Below the pieces are notes generated by a model. That model worked only from the letters and a program-made list of their open reading frames with translations. It did not search any database and was not told the DNA's origin. A program made the position numbers and the translations under genes. Of a DNA stretch of 64,000 bases, positions 22,293-33,307 are shown piece by piece. Positions within the stretch are counted from its first letter, which is position 1, and each line of letters opens with the position of its first letter. Source of the stretch: an uncultured Monoglobus sp. (GTDB lineage Bacteria > Bacillota > Clostridia > Monoglobales > Monoglobaceae); assembly GCA_947625055.1 (NCBI GenBank), contig CANQMT010000011.1:1-64000 (forward strand). Direction: 5' to 3'.

Positions 22293-23894
22293 CTACAGGC
22301 GGGACGCGACGACCTCGCGGCCCCCATATGTTATCTTAACGATATCCCCGTTTTCGCACAGGGCGTATACCGTCTTGTTGTCCGCCGAGCACACGGCCCG
22401 CACGTTTTCGAGAGACTCATATTTTTCGGCGTAGTAATGCTCGTATTGAGAGCGTCTGCGCCCCGAGATCAGCGGGCTGTCGCCCCACATATAGATCTTT
22501 CCTCCGCTTAACGCGGCGAACTGGTAGCCGCCGCAGGAAACCGCGGTCACTCCGAGCAAAATGTGCCCCTGAAGCTCCCGCTCCTCGATATTGTACTCGC
22601 AGTACGGCATTCTTCTCGGACGATCATATCTGTAATATCCGTCCTCGTCGGCGATGATAGGCATGTTCGCGTTATTGTCGTGATACATTATATCCTCGCC
22701 GTCACCGAGCGCGCCGATATAAACCGTGCCCCAGGCATAAACGCTGCCGTCGGCCCTGATCGCCGCCGCGCCCGAGGGGCCCGCGCTGACCGACTTGATG
22801 TTGGATATCTCGGTGATCCTGCCCGGTTCCGAGGAACTTCTGAGCGAGGATCTTCCTCTGCCCAACTGGCCCTCGCCGTTTTCGCCCCAGGTGCAGACCC
22901 GACCGTCCGAAGTCACCGCCGCGGCGAAGCCGCCGCCCGCGGCAATATCGACCGCGCCGCTCAGATTCACCTCAACGGGAACGGCGGAGTTTTCGGACGC
23001 GCCGTTGCCGAGCTGGCCCTTCTCGTTCCTGCCCCACGCGTAAATCTTTCCGTTTTCAGAGAGCGCGACGCCGAAATACGCGCCCGCTCCTATTTCTTTT
23101 ATGTTTTCAAGGCCCTCTATCTTTTGGGCCGTTCCGTCTGTTTTGTGATCCGCGCCTCCGAGCTCGCCGTAATCGTTCGAGGTTCCCCACGAATACACGC
23201 TGCCGCCGTCGGTCAGGGCATAGCCGCCGTTTTTGCCAAGGGCGATCTGCACCGTCCGCTCGGCGCCCGGGATCCTGCCGCCGCCGATCATGTAAACTCC
23301 GCCGTCGTCCTTAATGTACGCGGCTCGGTTTTCATAAACGGATATCCGCGCGCTGTCCGATATTTTTGACGGATCGAACGCGGGCGCGGCGCTCTGCGGA
23401 GCCTCGGTTCCCTGCGGCTCCGCGGCCTTGGCCGATGTTATCGTCACCGTGTATGTTTTCTCGTCCCACTTGACTTCACATTCAAACGCCTCCGACACCG
23501 CGCGCAGCGGTATCATGGTTGTGTCGGCGTAGCTGTCATACGGCAGCAGCTCGGGCGGGACCTCAAGCGCAACGGTTTTTTTACCGCCGCCGCTTTCCAC
23601 CGTCATGTCGGCGCGGCCTATGCCTAAAACAATTTCCGTGCCGTCCTTTCGCGCCGTAACGGAGCGGTCGCTATCGTTCCAGACCACCTCAGCGCCCATC
23701 GCCTCAAAGGTTTTGCGCATGGGCACAAGGGTCCTGCCGTTTTTTATGACCGGCTCATGAACTCCGGAATATATGATCTCGCGTCCGTCAAGCATAACTT
23801 TGACTCCGCTTTCATACACATCCGCGGCAAAGGCCGAGGCCGTCAGCACCGCAAAGATCAGGACCGCCGATATGGCCGCTTTTATTGTTTTCAT
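22293..23894 (-). CDS. exported protein: copper-amine-oxidase-N-like stalk domain plus RCC1 repeats
   Basis: signal peptide MKTIKAAISAVLIFAVLTASAFA; GRTLVPMRKTFEAMGAEVVWNDSDRSVTA; repeated AWGRNEKGQLGNG / TWGENGEGQLGRG. Confidence 0.88.
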   Translation of the reverse strand: MKTIKAAISAVLIFAVLTASAFAADVYESGVKVMLDGREIIYSGVHEPVIKNGRTLVPMRKTFEAMGAEVVWNDSDRSVTARKDGTEIVLGIGRADMTVESGGGKKTVALEVPPELLPYDSYADTTMIPLRAVSEAFECEVKWDEKTYTVTITSAKAAEPQGTEAPQSAAPAFDPSKISDSARISVYENRAAYIKDDGGVYMIGGGRIPGAERTVQIALGKNGGYALTDGGSVYSWGTSNDYGELGGADHKTDGTAQKIEGLENIKEIGAGAYFGVALSENGKIYAWGRNEKGQLGNGASENSAVPVEVNLSGAVDIAAGGGFAAAVTSDGRVCTWGENGEGQLGRGRSSLRSSSEPGRITEISNIKSVSAGPSGAAAIRADGSVYAWGTVYIGALGDGEDIMYHDNNANMPIIADEDGYYRYDRPRRMPYCEYNIEERELQGHILLGVTAVSCGGYQFAALSGGKIYMWGDSPLISGRRRSQYEHYYAEKYESLENVRAVCSADNKTVYALCENGDIVKITYGGREVVASRL

Positions 23895-23973
23895 TTGTAC
23901 CACCTCGTATAAACATAGTTTTTCCATACGCTGCGGGGCGCGGAAGATCCGCGTCCCGATCAAAAATCTTTTA

Positions 23974-25146
23974 TTATTCCTCCGCATCGGGAGAGGCTTC
24001 CGCGCCGCTTATCTCCGATGAGTTCTGCTCGTTTTCCTGCTCGGCGAGGTAATCCTCCCACTCGTCGCGGTCCATTGGCAGGAACACGTTGTTGATAAGC
24101 TCTCTCGTTGCCGGGATGTCCTGCACATAGTACCAAACGCCATTCGTATACTCATAATCACCGGGAAGCTGATAAGCTTTGATATCGTCAAGATTGACGT
24201 TTGTCAGCGCGTTAAGGTTCTTCACCACATCGGTAATGGTCAGGTTCGTTCTGACGTTGTTCCGGAAAACATTTCCGATGTCATCCATCTTTGAAATGTA
24301 ATAAGGATTGAGTTTCTGTCTCACAAGCTCTTTGATAAAGCGCTGCTGCCAGTAAACCCTTCCCTCGTCGCCCATGACATACTCGCCGGGCGCTGTGCCG
24401 TCGTTGTTGTGGCGGAAACGCACGAAGTCGTGCGCATGCTTTCCGTCAAGGTGCTGCGGACCCGCCTCAAGATGAATATGGAGGCTCTGTACCGGATCGT
24501 CGTAATCCATGTCATACGGAACGTCAAAGTCAACGCCGTCAACCGCGTTGATCAGCTCCACAAAACCGTCAAAGTCGACCGTTATAAAATAATGGATCGG
24601 CAGACCCGTGATCTCCTTGACCTTGTTGATCAGCAGATCCTCGTGCCCCTCGGTGGTGCTGAGCTCCGAGCGGTACTCCCAGACAAGATTTCCGCTCTCG
24701 TCGGTGGGGAGCGGCAGCGGAGTCACGACCGGATTGATGTCGGAATCCATGTATGACGAATTTTCCTCCCCGGATCCATCCTCGCCGTCTGACGGCCTCG
24801 AAGTCGATGACGGAGCGAAGGCCATGGTCGCGTTGATCTTCTGAGTGCTTCCGTTGATCTTGACTCTGGTGTCGCGGGGAATGGACAGAATGCTCACGCG
24901 GTCGGAATAATCGTCAAGCGACACAAGCATGATCGTATCGCTCCGATAACCGCCCTCGTCAACGCCGATAAGCAGCACATTCATCATTCCGACATTGCTG
25001 TTCATCTCGTCAAGCGAAAGATAACTGATCGTGTTTCCGATAGGCAGACTGTTCAGCTTCTGAGCCGCCAGCACGCCGCCGTAGGTGGAAAACGCCATAG
25101 TCACTATTGATATGATAATCGCAATTACTTTAAATCTTTTCGTCAT
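23974..25146 (-). CDS. LytR-CpsA-Psr (LCP) family cell-wall ligase
   Basis: MNVLLIGVDEGGYRSDTIMLVSLD, SIPRDTRVKI, GPQHLDGKHAHDFVRFRH. Confidence 0.93.
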   Translation of the reverse strand: MTKRFKVIAIIISIVTMAFSTYGGVLAAQKLNSLPIGNTISYLSLDEMNSNVGMMNVLLIGVDEGGYRSDTIMLVSLDDYSDRVSILSIPRDTRVKINGSTQKINATMAFAPSSTSRPSDGEDGSGEENSSYMDSDINPVVTPLPLPTDESGNLVWEYRSELSTTEGHEDLLINKVKEITGLPIHYFITVDFDGFVELINAVDGVDFDVPYDMDYDDPVQSLHIHLEAGPQHLDGKHAHDFVRFRHNNDGTAPGEYVMGDEGRVYWQQRFIKELVRQKLNPYYISKMDDIGNVFRNNVRTNLTITDVVKNLNALTNVNLDDIKAYQLPGDYEYTNGVWYYVQDIPATRELINNVFLPMDRDEWEDYLAEQENEQNSSEISGAEASPDAEE

Positions 25147-25306
25147 TTTCAGTCCTTACAGCCTTTCAATAATCCTGTATTACAATTCTATATTTACGGA
25201 TACGCATAAATACCCTGTAATATTCGACAAATTTATTTAATTATAACATACTGTTATTCAATGTCAACAAGTGCAATAAATATTTAACCGAATATTAAAA
25301 ATTTGT

Positions 25307-26017
25307 TTAATAATTAGTGATAACGACCATAAACACGCCGTTTCGGAACCCGGCAAGCACCGAGGAGCCGTCCTTTGCGTAGATGCGGTACGCGTCTGTC
25401 TCAAACACCGAATATCCCTCGTTTTGCATGACCTCGGAATATTTATCCGCCATATCGGGCGTCACGTTTAAGTAGCAGTAGACCGTGTTGTCATCAAGCA
25501 CCGGATCGGGGGTTATCCCGACTATCTGCCCGAAGTCGGGCACGCCGCCCGAACCTTCGTAAACGGGCGTAACAGACGCGGCGGAAGGGGGCGGAGCCGT
25601 AATAAACACGCTGCTGCTCTCATCGCTCCATGTAACGTCGCAGCCAAAAGCCTCGGACACAGCCCGCAGCGGCACGAACGTCGTGTCGTAGTCCAAAGAA
25701 GGCGGAACATCAAGCTTCACCGAGGAGCCGTTAACATACATGACCGGCGAGCCGATCGTCATAATTACCGCCGAACCTTCCCTCACGGCGGTAACGCTTC
25801 CGAGCGCCTCGTCCCAGATCACCTCGCAGCCGAGGCTCTCAAAAATCTTGCGCATGGGGACGAGGACCCTGTCGTTTTCCATATAGGGCGGCTTTTCAAA
25901 ATCAAGCGGGTTCCCGTCGATGTAGACCGATATGTTTTCCGCGGCAAACGCGGATGTAAGCGAGAGCGCCGCGCACAGCGCCAAAGCCGCGGCTGTTATT
26001 CTTCTGATAAACTTCAT
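25307..26017 (-). CDS. exported copper-amine-oxidase-N-domain protein
   Basis: signal peptide; RVLVPMRKIFESLGCEVIWDEALGSVTA, TFVPLRAVSEAFGCDVTWSDESSSVFI. Confidence 0.88.
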   Translation of the reverse strand: MKFIRRITAAALALCAALSLTSAFAAENISVYIDGNPLDFEKPPYMENDRVLVPMRKIFESLGCEVIWDEALGSVTAVREGSAVIMTIGSPVMYVNGSSVKLDVPPSLDYDTTFVPLRAVSEAFGCDVTWSDESSSVFITAPPPSAASVTPVYEGSGGVPDFGQIVGITPDPVLDDNTVYCYLNVTPDMADKYSEVMQNEGYSVFETDAYRIYAKDGSSVLAGFRNGVFMVVITNY

Positions 26018-26049
26018 AATTGTCTCCTTATACATCTTTATATATCTTT

Positions 26050-27930
26050 TTAAACGATGACCGCGCTGTCGCTCGGCATTCTCCAGTCGCCCCTCGGCGA
26101 CAGCGTGACCGAGCCGACCTTCGGCCCGTCGGGAACGCAGGAGCGCTTGAACTGGTTCTTGTAAAATCTGTCATAAAACGTGTCGAGCCACCCTGCTATC
26201 GTCTTTTCGTCATACTCGCCGCGAAACGCGAGTTTCGCCATGCGGTATATTTTGGATTTTTCAAAGCCGAATCTTAAAAAGTTATAAAGGAAGAAGTCGT
26301 GCAGCTCATACGGCCCCACAAGGTCCTCTGTCACCTGCGAGATCACTCCGTCCTTGGGCGGCAGAAGCTCGGGGCTGACCGGAGTGTCCAGAATGTCGAG
26401 CAGGGTCTTTTTCAGCTCCCCGCCGCTTATCTCCGCCACATAGCCCACCAGGTAGCGCACCAGGGTCTTGGGGACCGAGCAGTTCACGCCGTACATCGAC
26501 ATGTGGTCGCCGTTATACGTCGCCCAGCCGAGAGCCAGCTCGCTCAGGTCGCCCGTTCCGACGACTATGCCGCCGCTTTCGCCCGCGCAGTCCATAAGGA
26601 CTTGCGTCCTCTCTCTCGCCTGAGCGTTCTCGTAGGTGGTGTTGTGATCGTTTATATCGGCGCCTATATCCCTAAGGTGCACGGTCACAGCCTCGCTTAT
26701 CGGGATCTCGATCAGCTCTGCGCCGACGCTTTTAACAAGCCGCTTCGCGTTGCTGAGCGTCCTGTCGGTCGTGCCGAAGCATGGCATAGTGACAGCCTTT
26801 ATACCTTTGATATCAAGGCCCAGCATTTCAAACGCGCGGCATGACACCAACAGCGCCAGCGTGCTGTCAAGCCCGCCCGAAATTCCTATCGTCACCGACT
26901 TCGCGCCGATATGCTCAAGCCGCTTGCGCAGACCCTCGGCCTGCATGGTGAAAATGAGCTCGCAGCGCTCCCTGAGTTTATCCCTGTCATTCGGGACAAA
27001 GGGGCGGGGGTCAAAAGCGCGCTCGATCCGGGTATCCTCGATTTTTATGTCGAATTTTATCTTTTTGTATTCACTGTCGAACCCGTTTTTATAGGTGCTT
27101 ATCCTGCGCCTCTCAAGGGCCAGGCGGTTCACGTCGATATCCGCGCAGATCACGCCGTTCTTAAACAGCGCGGACTGCGCCAGTATAGTTCCGTTCTCGC
27201 AGATCATATTGTGGCCCGAGAACACCATGTCGGTAGTGGATTCCCCGTCGCCCGCGTCGGCGTAGACATAGGCGCAGACAGTCCTCGCGGACTGCGAGGT
27301 GACGAGCGTCCTTCGATACTCCGCCTTGCCGATGACCTCGTCACTCGCCGACAAGTTCAGCACGACAGAGGCCCCGTTCGCCGTGTGCCCGCTCGACGGA
27401 GGATCGGGCACCCACAGATCCTCGCATATTTCAACGCCCAAAACAAGCTCCGGCATACGCTCAGCCTCAAACAGCAGCTTGGGGCCAATCGGATATTCGC
27501 GCCCGTGCAGCGTGACCGTCGTGTTTTTATCAAGCGCCGCGAAGTGGCGCGCCTCGTAAAACTCGGAATAGTTGGGGATGTGGGTCTTGGTGACAAAGCC
27601 CAGGACCTCGCCGCTCTTTATTACGGCGGCGCAGTTATAAAGGCTGCCTCCGAGCGGGACCGGGGCCCCGACGGCGATAAGGATATCAAGATCGCCCGTC
27701 CGCCGCGCTATCTCAAACACCGCGTCAGCCGCGTTTTTGATCAGCCTGTCCTGCAGGAACAGATCTCCGCAGGTGTACGCCGTGACGCAAAGCTCGGGCA
27801 GGGTGATAATTTTAGCTCCCCGCTCCGCCGCCTCTTTGACGAGCCTTATTATTTCCTCCGCGTTGTGCCTCGTGTCGCCGACCTTGATCCTCGGCGTTGC
27901 CGCGGCGCACTTTATAAATCCGTCCCTCAT
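26050..27930 (-). CDS. nadE: glutamine-dependent NAD(+) synthetase
   Basis: nitrilase domain ELCVTAY / VEICEDLW plus SGGLDSTLALLV and GTGDLSELALGW. Confidence 0.96.
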   Translation of the reverse strand: MRDGFIKCAAATPRIKVGDTRHNAEEIIRLVKEAAERGAKIITLPELCVTAYTCGDLFLQDRLIKNAADAVFEIARRTGDLDILIAVGAPVPLGGSLYNCAAVIKSGEVLGFVTKTHIPNYSEFYEARHFAALDKNTTVTLHGREYPIGPKLLFEAERMPELVLGVEICEDLWVPDPPSSGHTANGASVVLNLSASDEVIGKAEYRRTLVTSQSARTVCAYVYADAGDGESTTDMVFSGHNMICENGTILAQSALFKNGVICADIDVNRLALERRRISTYKNGFDSEYKKIKFDIKIEDTRIERAFDPRPFVPNDRDKLRERCELIFTMQAEGLRKRLEHIGAKSVTIGISGGLDSTLALLVSCRAFEMLGLDIKGIKAVTMPCFGTTDRTLSNAKRLVKSVGAELIEIPISEAVTVHLRDIGADINDHNTTYENAQARERTQVLMDCAGESGGIVVGTGDLSELALGWATYNGDHMSMYGVNCSVPKTLVRYLVGYVAEISGGELKKTLLDILDTPVSPELLPPKDGVISQVTEDLVGPYELHDFFLYNFLRFGFEKSKIYRMAKLAFRGEYDEKTIAGWLDTFYDRFYKNQFKRSCVPDGPKVGSVTLSPRGDWRMPSDSAVIV

Positions 27931-27931
27931 T

Positions 27932-29293
27932 TTATGATCTCCCTCCGATATTTATTATTTCGCTTTCGCCCGAGGCCGAAAAAACGATCTCCGCCGTCTT
28001 TCCCTCAAGGCCCGCCGCGGCCTTAACGTAAGCGTCCATATAATTCGGCGTTGTGCCGTGATATACGCCGTTTTGCCGCTTTTCAAGCAGGATCGGCAGA
28101 ACGGCTCCGTCATATTTTTTATAAAAATCCGCTCTCATGCGCTCCGCAAGCGCGATCATGCGGCGGCTGCGCTCCTCCTTGATCCGCTCGCCGACATGGT
28201 TCGGCAGGCGTTCGGCCTCGGTGCCCTTCCGCACCGAGTATTTGAACACATGCATCCGCATAAAGCCGACCTTTTCGCAGAATCCGTATGACTCCTCAAA
28301 CTCCCCGTCGGTCTCGCCGGGGAACCCGACCATCAGATCCGTTGTGATCGAGACGTCGGGGATCCTGTCTCTCAGCATGCCGACCGCCCGATAATACTCG
28401 TCCGGAGTGTAACGGCGCTTCATGCGCCTCAAGGTCCCGCCGCAGCCGCTCTGGAGCGACATATGAAAATGCGGGCACAGGTTTTTGAGCTTCGAGGCGC
28501 GGTCAACAAATTCATCCGTTATGATCGGCGGCTCGATCGAACCCAGCCTGACGCGCTCAATACCGTTGATATTATCCAAAGCCTCAATAACGTCGATCAT
28601 CGACATACCGCTTTTTAGATCCTTCCCGTAAGAGCCGATGTGTATACCCGTAAGCACGACCTCGCGATAGCCCGCCCCGGCCAGCGTCTCCGCCTCGGCT
28701 GTTATGTTCCCAAGCGGCCTCGAGCGCACAGGGCCGCGGGCGTACGGGATCACGCAGTAGGCGCAGAAGTTTGAGCAGCCGTCCTCGATCTTAAGGTTGG
28801 CGCGGACGCGGCTCTGCGCTACAGCGGCGGGCAGTTCTTCATATTCCCGAGCCTTCATTATATCGTCCACAAGATCCGAGCGGGCGCCCGCGAGCGCCGC
28901 CTCGGCCAATTCTACGATGCGGCTCCTGCCATCGTTTCCTATTATAATATCCGCGCCGATCCCGCGCACAGCCTCGGGCTCGGTCTGAGCGAAGCATCCG
29001 GTCACGGCGATCACCGCACCGGGATTCTGCCGCTTTGCGCGTCTTATCGCCTGTCTCGACTTGCCCGCTCCCGTTCCGGTGACGGTGCAGGTGTTGATGA
29101 CGCAGACATCGGCGGGGCCTCCGCCGCTTACGACCTCATGCCCGCTCCGTCTGAACAGCTCCGCCATTGCCTCGCTTTCATATATATTGGTTTTGCAGCC
29201 CAAAGTTATAAATTTTACGGTAATTTCAGTCACACCCTCGATTTTTTGATTTTTATACCGGCTTATCATATCCGCCAACGCCGGCCGCGGCAC
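27932..29293 (-). CDS. mtaB: tRNA (t6A37) methylthiotransferase MtaB
   Basis: TLGCKTNIYESEAM, radical-SAM NFCAYCVIPYARG, RRMKRRYTPDEY; true start may be downstream (GTG near 29233). Confidence 0.93.
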   Translation of the reverse strand: MPRPALADMISRYKNQKIEGVTEITVKFITLGCKTNIYESEAMAELFRRSGHEVVSGGGPADVCVINTCTVTGTGAGKSRQAIRRAKRQNPGAVIAVTGCFAQTEPEAVRGIGADIIIGNDGRSRIVELAEAALAGARSDLVDDIMKAREYEELPAAVAQSRVRANLKIEDGCSNFCAYCVIPYARGPVRSRPLGNITAEAETLAGAGYREVVLTGIHIGSYGKDLKSGMSMIDVIEALDNINGIERVRLGSIEPPIITDEFVDRASKLKNLCPHFHMSLQSGCGGTLRRMKRRYTPDEYYRAVGMLRDRIPDVSITTDLMVGFPGETDGEFEESYGFCEKVGFMRMHVFKYSVRKGTEAERLPNHVGERIKEERSRRMIALAERMRADFYKKYDGAVLPILLEKRQNGVYHGTTPNYMDAYVKAAAGLEGKTAEIVFSASGESEIINIGGRS

Positions 29294-29323
29294 ACGCGCC
29301 GCGATATACTCAAGCCTCGGCGG

Positions 29324-30241
29324 TCAGCTTATTAATCCTTCCAAAAATCCGGCGAGAATCCCTTCCTTCAGTCCCGCTGACGAGATGATCACCTCTTCGG
29401 CACCGATCTTGTCGATCAGCTCGATTACCGGCGACACTCCGGCGGGAACGGTGTCGGCCCTTCCGCGCTCTATACCCTCGTCCTCGCGCTCAAACTCGGA
29501 CATCTCAAGTATGCGGTCATATGTCTCCCTGACCGCGTCAGAGCTCATGGAATAGCCGTGCAGCCGCGCGCGGTCGATCCCCGGCTCGCCGTTTTCCACC
29601 ACGGCCAGATTGAATATGCTGCCGCCCATGCCTACTATAGGCAGGCCCTCGGCGTCGTCAAGCCAATGGATCTTGTCAAGGCAGCTATTTACGTAATCCG
29701 ACATCGCGGAAAGCGCCTCGGGGCTCTCGCCGCGGAACAGGAACCGCTCGGTCATGTTGACCGCGCCGACGGGAATACTCGTGCGGGCCAGAGCCTCGCG
29801 GTCGTTCACAAGAATGATCTCGGTGCTGCCGCCGCCGGTGTCAACGATCACGCAGTCGTCAATGTCAAGCGTCGATGTAACGCCCAGGAAGTCATACTCC
29901 GCCTCCTGCTCGCCTTTGATGACGCGGATCCCTATGCCGGTCTCGTCATGGACGCGGCGGACAAAATCGTCCCGGTTCCCCGCGTCTCTGACCGCCGCCG
30001 TGGCCACCGCTATCACGTCTTTGGCTCCGTGCTTTTCGATCGTCTTTTTAAAATCCTTGAGCGCCTCTATCGTCCGCTCCACGGCCTCGGGCTGCAGGCA
30101 GCCGTCAATTCCCATACCCTCGCTGAGCCGCGCCATTATTCGCCGCCGCTCCGCGTAGCTGTATTTCCCGGTATTCTCGTCTATATCGGCAATATCCATC
30201 CTTATTGAGTTTGATCCTATGTCAATTATCGCTGCTTTCAT
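29324..30241 (-). CDS. Ppx/GppA exopolyphosphatase family protein
   Basis: IIDIGSNSIRMDI, VIDTGGGSTEIILV, GMGGSIFNL. Confidence 0.93.
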   Translation of the reverse strand: MKAAIIDIGSNSIRMDIADIDENTGKYSYAERRRIMARLSEGMGIDGCLQPEAVERTIEALKDFKKTIEKHGAKDVIAVATAAVRDAGNRDDFVRRVHDETGIGIRVIKGEQEAEYDFLGVTSTLDIDDCVIVDTGGGSTEIILVNDREALARTSIPVGAVNMTERFLFRGESPEALSAMSDYVNSCLDKIHWLDDAEGLPIVGMGGSIFNLAVVENGEPGIDRARLHGYSMSSDAVRETYDRILEMSEFEREDEGIERGRADTVPAGVSPVIELIDKIGAEEVIISSAGLKEGILAGFLEGLIS

Positions 30242-30262
30242 AATATCCTCCGTTTAATTGAT

Positions 30263-31813
30263 TTACGCCGCATCATTCTGCCACAGCGCGTCATAAAGGC
30301 GGCGCAGTCTGCCCGGCGAGCCGATGTCGGGGCGAACCGTTATCGTTATAAGTCTGCTCAGGCTGTCTCCGCCGCAGCTAAGCTCCGCCTTGACCTGCAT
30401 CCGCTTCGCGCCTTCAAAGACCGACGGCGGATTCACGCGTCCCGAGCCGGTCACTATCTTTTTGCGCATTGTGAGCAGATCGCCGAACGAGAAGTTGTCG
30501 TTCTCGCTCCACCTTATTATCACCCGCTCTCCGTTTGAGGCGGTATACTCGGACGGAAGATCCGCCGTTATGTCGTCAAATGACGCGTTGGAGCCCTTGA
30601 GGTTCGCAAGAGCCTCCCTTATCGCCACAGTCTCAGGGTCGTCGGTGCAGATTATTTTAAGCTCGGGTGCGCCCGAGTCCGAATACGACGAGCGAAGCAG
30701 CAGTGTGTCGGTAGATTCGGCGGGCGTTCTCGTTCCGTCGAGAATAAAGCTCACATACGGTTTTCCTTTTGCCGCCGCGTCATAAACCATATCGGTCACG
30801 TCTATCCTAATCAGTCCGTCGGAGTCTATGCCGGGGAACGAGCGGATCTCCGTCTCCGTGCCCTCGGGCCGCGATGCGTAACTCAGGTTTCCGCTGTTCC
30901 AGCCGTCATTTTCAAACCCGTACACATCGGTTATCGTATTTACAGCGCCGTTCACAGGCCTCAGCCTAAGCTCCGCCGAGGTCACTGCGCCTATAATATT
31001 CTGAAGATTCAGTCCGAATTTGAGATACGCGGCCGAACCGTTATCAACGGCCAGCAGGCCGTCGTTTTCGCGGGTCAGCTCGTCCGCCTTTTCATCGGGC
31101 CTTGCCGCCGAAACATAACCGCAGTCGGTCAGTTGGGATTTTTTCAGGTCGGATGGATCATTGTCGGGCGCGTCGCCCACCACGATCTTTAGATACGGGC
31201 GGTACGACGGATCCGGACTTGACGTTGAGCCGAGCCGCACCGGAGCGCTGTTGCTCAGGCTGGGACTGAGTTTTATGGTTATCACCTTGTCCTCAAACCC
31301 CGCCGTTTCAGCGGTAAACTCCGACAGATCTATCTCAAGCACTCCTCCGCTTTCCGCGCCGCCCGCGGTGCAGAGATACTGCTCCTCGCCCATAGGCCTG
31401 CTATCCCAGGTCATGCCTTCGTTCCAGTTGTTGTTATCCACATAACTCACGTTAAAAGTGGCGTCGCGGCTCTCCGGCGAGATCATTCCGGTATCGACCA
31501 CCGCCAGGCGCAGCTTCGCGCCGCGCAGATCGGCGCGCTTAACGTTGCCGAGCGGCGTAAGATCAAATTTAAAATATGTGTTCCAGTAGTTGCCGACTAT
31601 CAGATTCTCGTTATCAAGCCTTTCGCGGCTCTTGTTCTTGGCGCCGCTGTAAACAAAGGTCTCGTCCGTCGGCGCGAGACGGATAACGCTGTCCTCCGCG
31701 ATAACCGGAGTCGCGAAATATAGAAGTCCCACCGGAACAACGCCCAGCACCAAAAGCAGCGCAAGAACAGTGCCGATTATTTTCTGAAATAATCCGACCT
31801 CCATATTGAGCAC
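30263..31813 (-). CDS. exported DNRLRE-domain protein
   Basis: DETFVYSGAKNKSRERLDNENLIVGNYWNTYFKFDL, two such modules plus an Ig-like segment. Confidence 0.75.
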   Translation of the reverse strand: MLNMEVGLFQKIIGTVLALLLVLGVVPVGLLYFATPVIAEDSVIRLAPTDETFVYSGAKNKSRERLDNENLIVGNYWNTYFKFDLTPLGNVKRADLRGAKLRLAVVDTGMISPESRDATFNVSYVDNNNWNEGMTWDSRPMGEEQYLCTAGGAESGGVLEIDLSEFTAETAGFEDKVITIKLSPSLSNSAPVRLGSTSSPDPSYRPYLKIVVGDAPDNDPSDLKKSQLTDCGYVSAARPDEKADELTRENDGLLAVDNGSAAYLKFGLNLQNIIGAVTSAELRLRPVNGAVNTITDVYGFENDGWNSGNLSYASRPEGTETEIRSFPGIDSDGLIRIDVTDMVYDAAAKGKPYVSFILDGTRTPAESTDTLLLRSSYSDSGAPELKIICTDDPETVAIREALANLKGSNASFDDITADLPSEYTASNGERVIIRWSENDNFSFGDLLTMRKKIVTGSGRVNPPSVFEGAKRMQVKAELSCGGDSLSRLITITVRPDIGSPGRLRRLYDALWQNDAA

Positions 31814-31887
31814 CGCCTTTCGTGCATACTTTCATATGTTAATTATAACACAACACCCCGTCCATAGCAAGAGCAAAATTTTTGTAT

Positions 31888-32021
31888 GCAGAAAAACTCC
31901 GTTTTTCAAAAATTAATTTGCCCGCCCGATTGCGCGAGCTAAAAACAGTTTCTTTGCCGTCCGGGCGGGGCATGACGGAACCGGGGCCGGCAATCATATC
32001 AAAGCTGTTTTTAGCTCGCGC
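31888..32021 (+). repeat. dispersed hairpin repeat copy C (hairpin 31932-32021 plus flanking module 31888-31915)
   Basis: GCGCGAGCTAAAAACAG...CTGTTTTTAGCTCGCGC. Confidence 0.92.
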
Positions 32022-32059
32022 CTTTATCACGGCCATATTAAAAGCATTTTCAACAAAAT

Positions 32060-32092
32060 AAAACCTCCGGAGGGATACTCCGGAGGTTTTTG
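32060..32092. terminator. bidirectional terminator of tuf
   Basis: CCTCCGGAG-GGATA-CTCCGGAGG-TTTTT. Confidence 0.88.
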
Positions 32093-32104
32093 AGTCAGAC
32101 CTTA

Positions 32105-33307
32105 TTATTTAATGATCTCTGTAACAACGCCCGAACCAACGGTTCTGCCGCCTTCGCGGATAGCGAAACGCAGTCCGTTCTCGATAGCGATGGTCGTTGT
32201 CAGCTCAACAGTCATTGTAACGTTGTCGCCGGGCATGCACATCTCTGTGCCCTCGGGAAGCTTAACAACGCCCGTAACGTCGGTTGTTCTGAAATAGAAC
32301 TGGGGTCTGTAGTTTGTGAAGAAAGGTGTGTGACGGCCGCCCTCATCCTTTGTCAGAACGTAAACCTCACCCTTGAACTGTGTGTGGGGTGTGATCGAAC
32401 CGGGCTTAGCCAGAACCTGTCCTCTTTCGATCTCCGTGCGGGCAACACCGCGGAGCAGCGCGCCAACGTTCTCACCGGCCTCGGCATAGTCCAGAGTCTT
32501 TCTGAACATCTCAAGTCCGGTAACAACAACCTTGCGGATCTCGTCGGACAGACCAACGATCTCAACCTCGTCGCCCGTCTTGATCGTACCTCTCTCTACA
32601 CGGCCTGTGGCAACTGTGCCGCGGCCCGTGATCGAGAAGATATCCTCGATAGGCATAAGGAAGGGCAGATCGCTCTGTCTGTCGGGTGTGGGAATGTAGC
32701 TGTCAACAGCGTCCATAAGCTCGTGGATGCAAGCGTACTGAGGATCGTTGGGGTCAGTTGACGAGCACTCCAGAACCTGCAGAGCCGAACCCTTAACGAT
32801 CGGGATCTCGTCTCCCGGGAACTCATACTCGGTCAGCAGCTCTCTGATCTCCATTTCAACCAGCTCGAGCAGCTCCTCGTCGTCAACCTGGTCAACCTTG
32901 TTCATGAACACGATGATATAAGGAACTCCAACCTGACGCGAAAGCAGGATGTGCTCTCTTGTCTGGGGCATCGGGCCGTCGGCGGCCGATACAACCAGGA
33001 TAGCGCCGTCCATCTGAGCAGCGCCCGTGATCATGTTCTTAACGTAGTCGGCGTGTCCGGGGCAGTCAACGTGAGCGTAGTGACGGTTCTCTGTCTCATA
33101 CTCAACGTGAGCGGTAGAGATCGTGATACCTCTTTCTCTCTCCTCGGGAGCCTTATCGATCATGTCATAAGCCTCGTACTGAGCCTTGCCCTCCATAGCC
33201 AGAACCTTTGTGATGGCAGCCGTAAGAGTGGTCTTACCATGGTCAACATGGCCTATTGTACCAATGTTAACATGGGGCTTACTTCTTTCGTATTTTTGCT
33301 TTGCCAT
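32105..33307 (-). CDS. tuf: elongation factor Tu
   Basis: full-length EF-Tu, [20 protein letters not shown]. Confidence 0.99.
   Translation of the reverse strand: MAKQKYERSKPHVNIGTIGHVDHGKTTLTAAITKVLAMEGKAQYEAYDMIDKAPEERERGITISTAHVEYETENRHYAHVDCPGHADYVKNMITGAAQMDGAILVVSAADGPMPQTREHILLSRQVGVPYIIVFMNKVDQVDDEELLELVEMEIRELLTEYEFPGDEIPIVKGSALQVLECSSTDPNDPQYACIHELMDAVDSYIPTPDRQSDLPFLMPIEDIFSITGRGTVATGRVERGTIKTGDEVEIVGLSDEIRKVVVTGLEMFRKTLDYAEAGENVGALLRGVARTEIERGQVLAKPGSITPHTQFKGEVYVLTKDEGGRHTPFFTNYRPQFYFRTTDVTGVVKLPEGTEMCMPGDNVTMTVELTTTIAIENGLRFAIREGGRTVGSGVVTEIIK

Noticed and set aside
26911-28026. 371-aa plus-strand ORF antisense to nadE
   Set aside because: Composition-driven open frame opposite a clear NadE.
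31839-32036. Small ORFs reading ...AKNSFDMIAGPGSVMPRPDGKET... in the repeat copies
   Set aside because: These are translations of the dispersed hairpin element in different orientations; shared peptide sequence follows from DNA repeat conservation, with no consistent start or SD.
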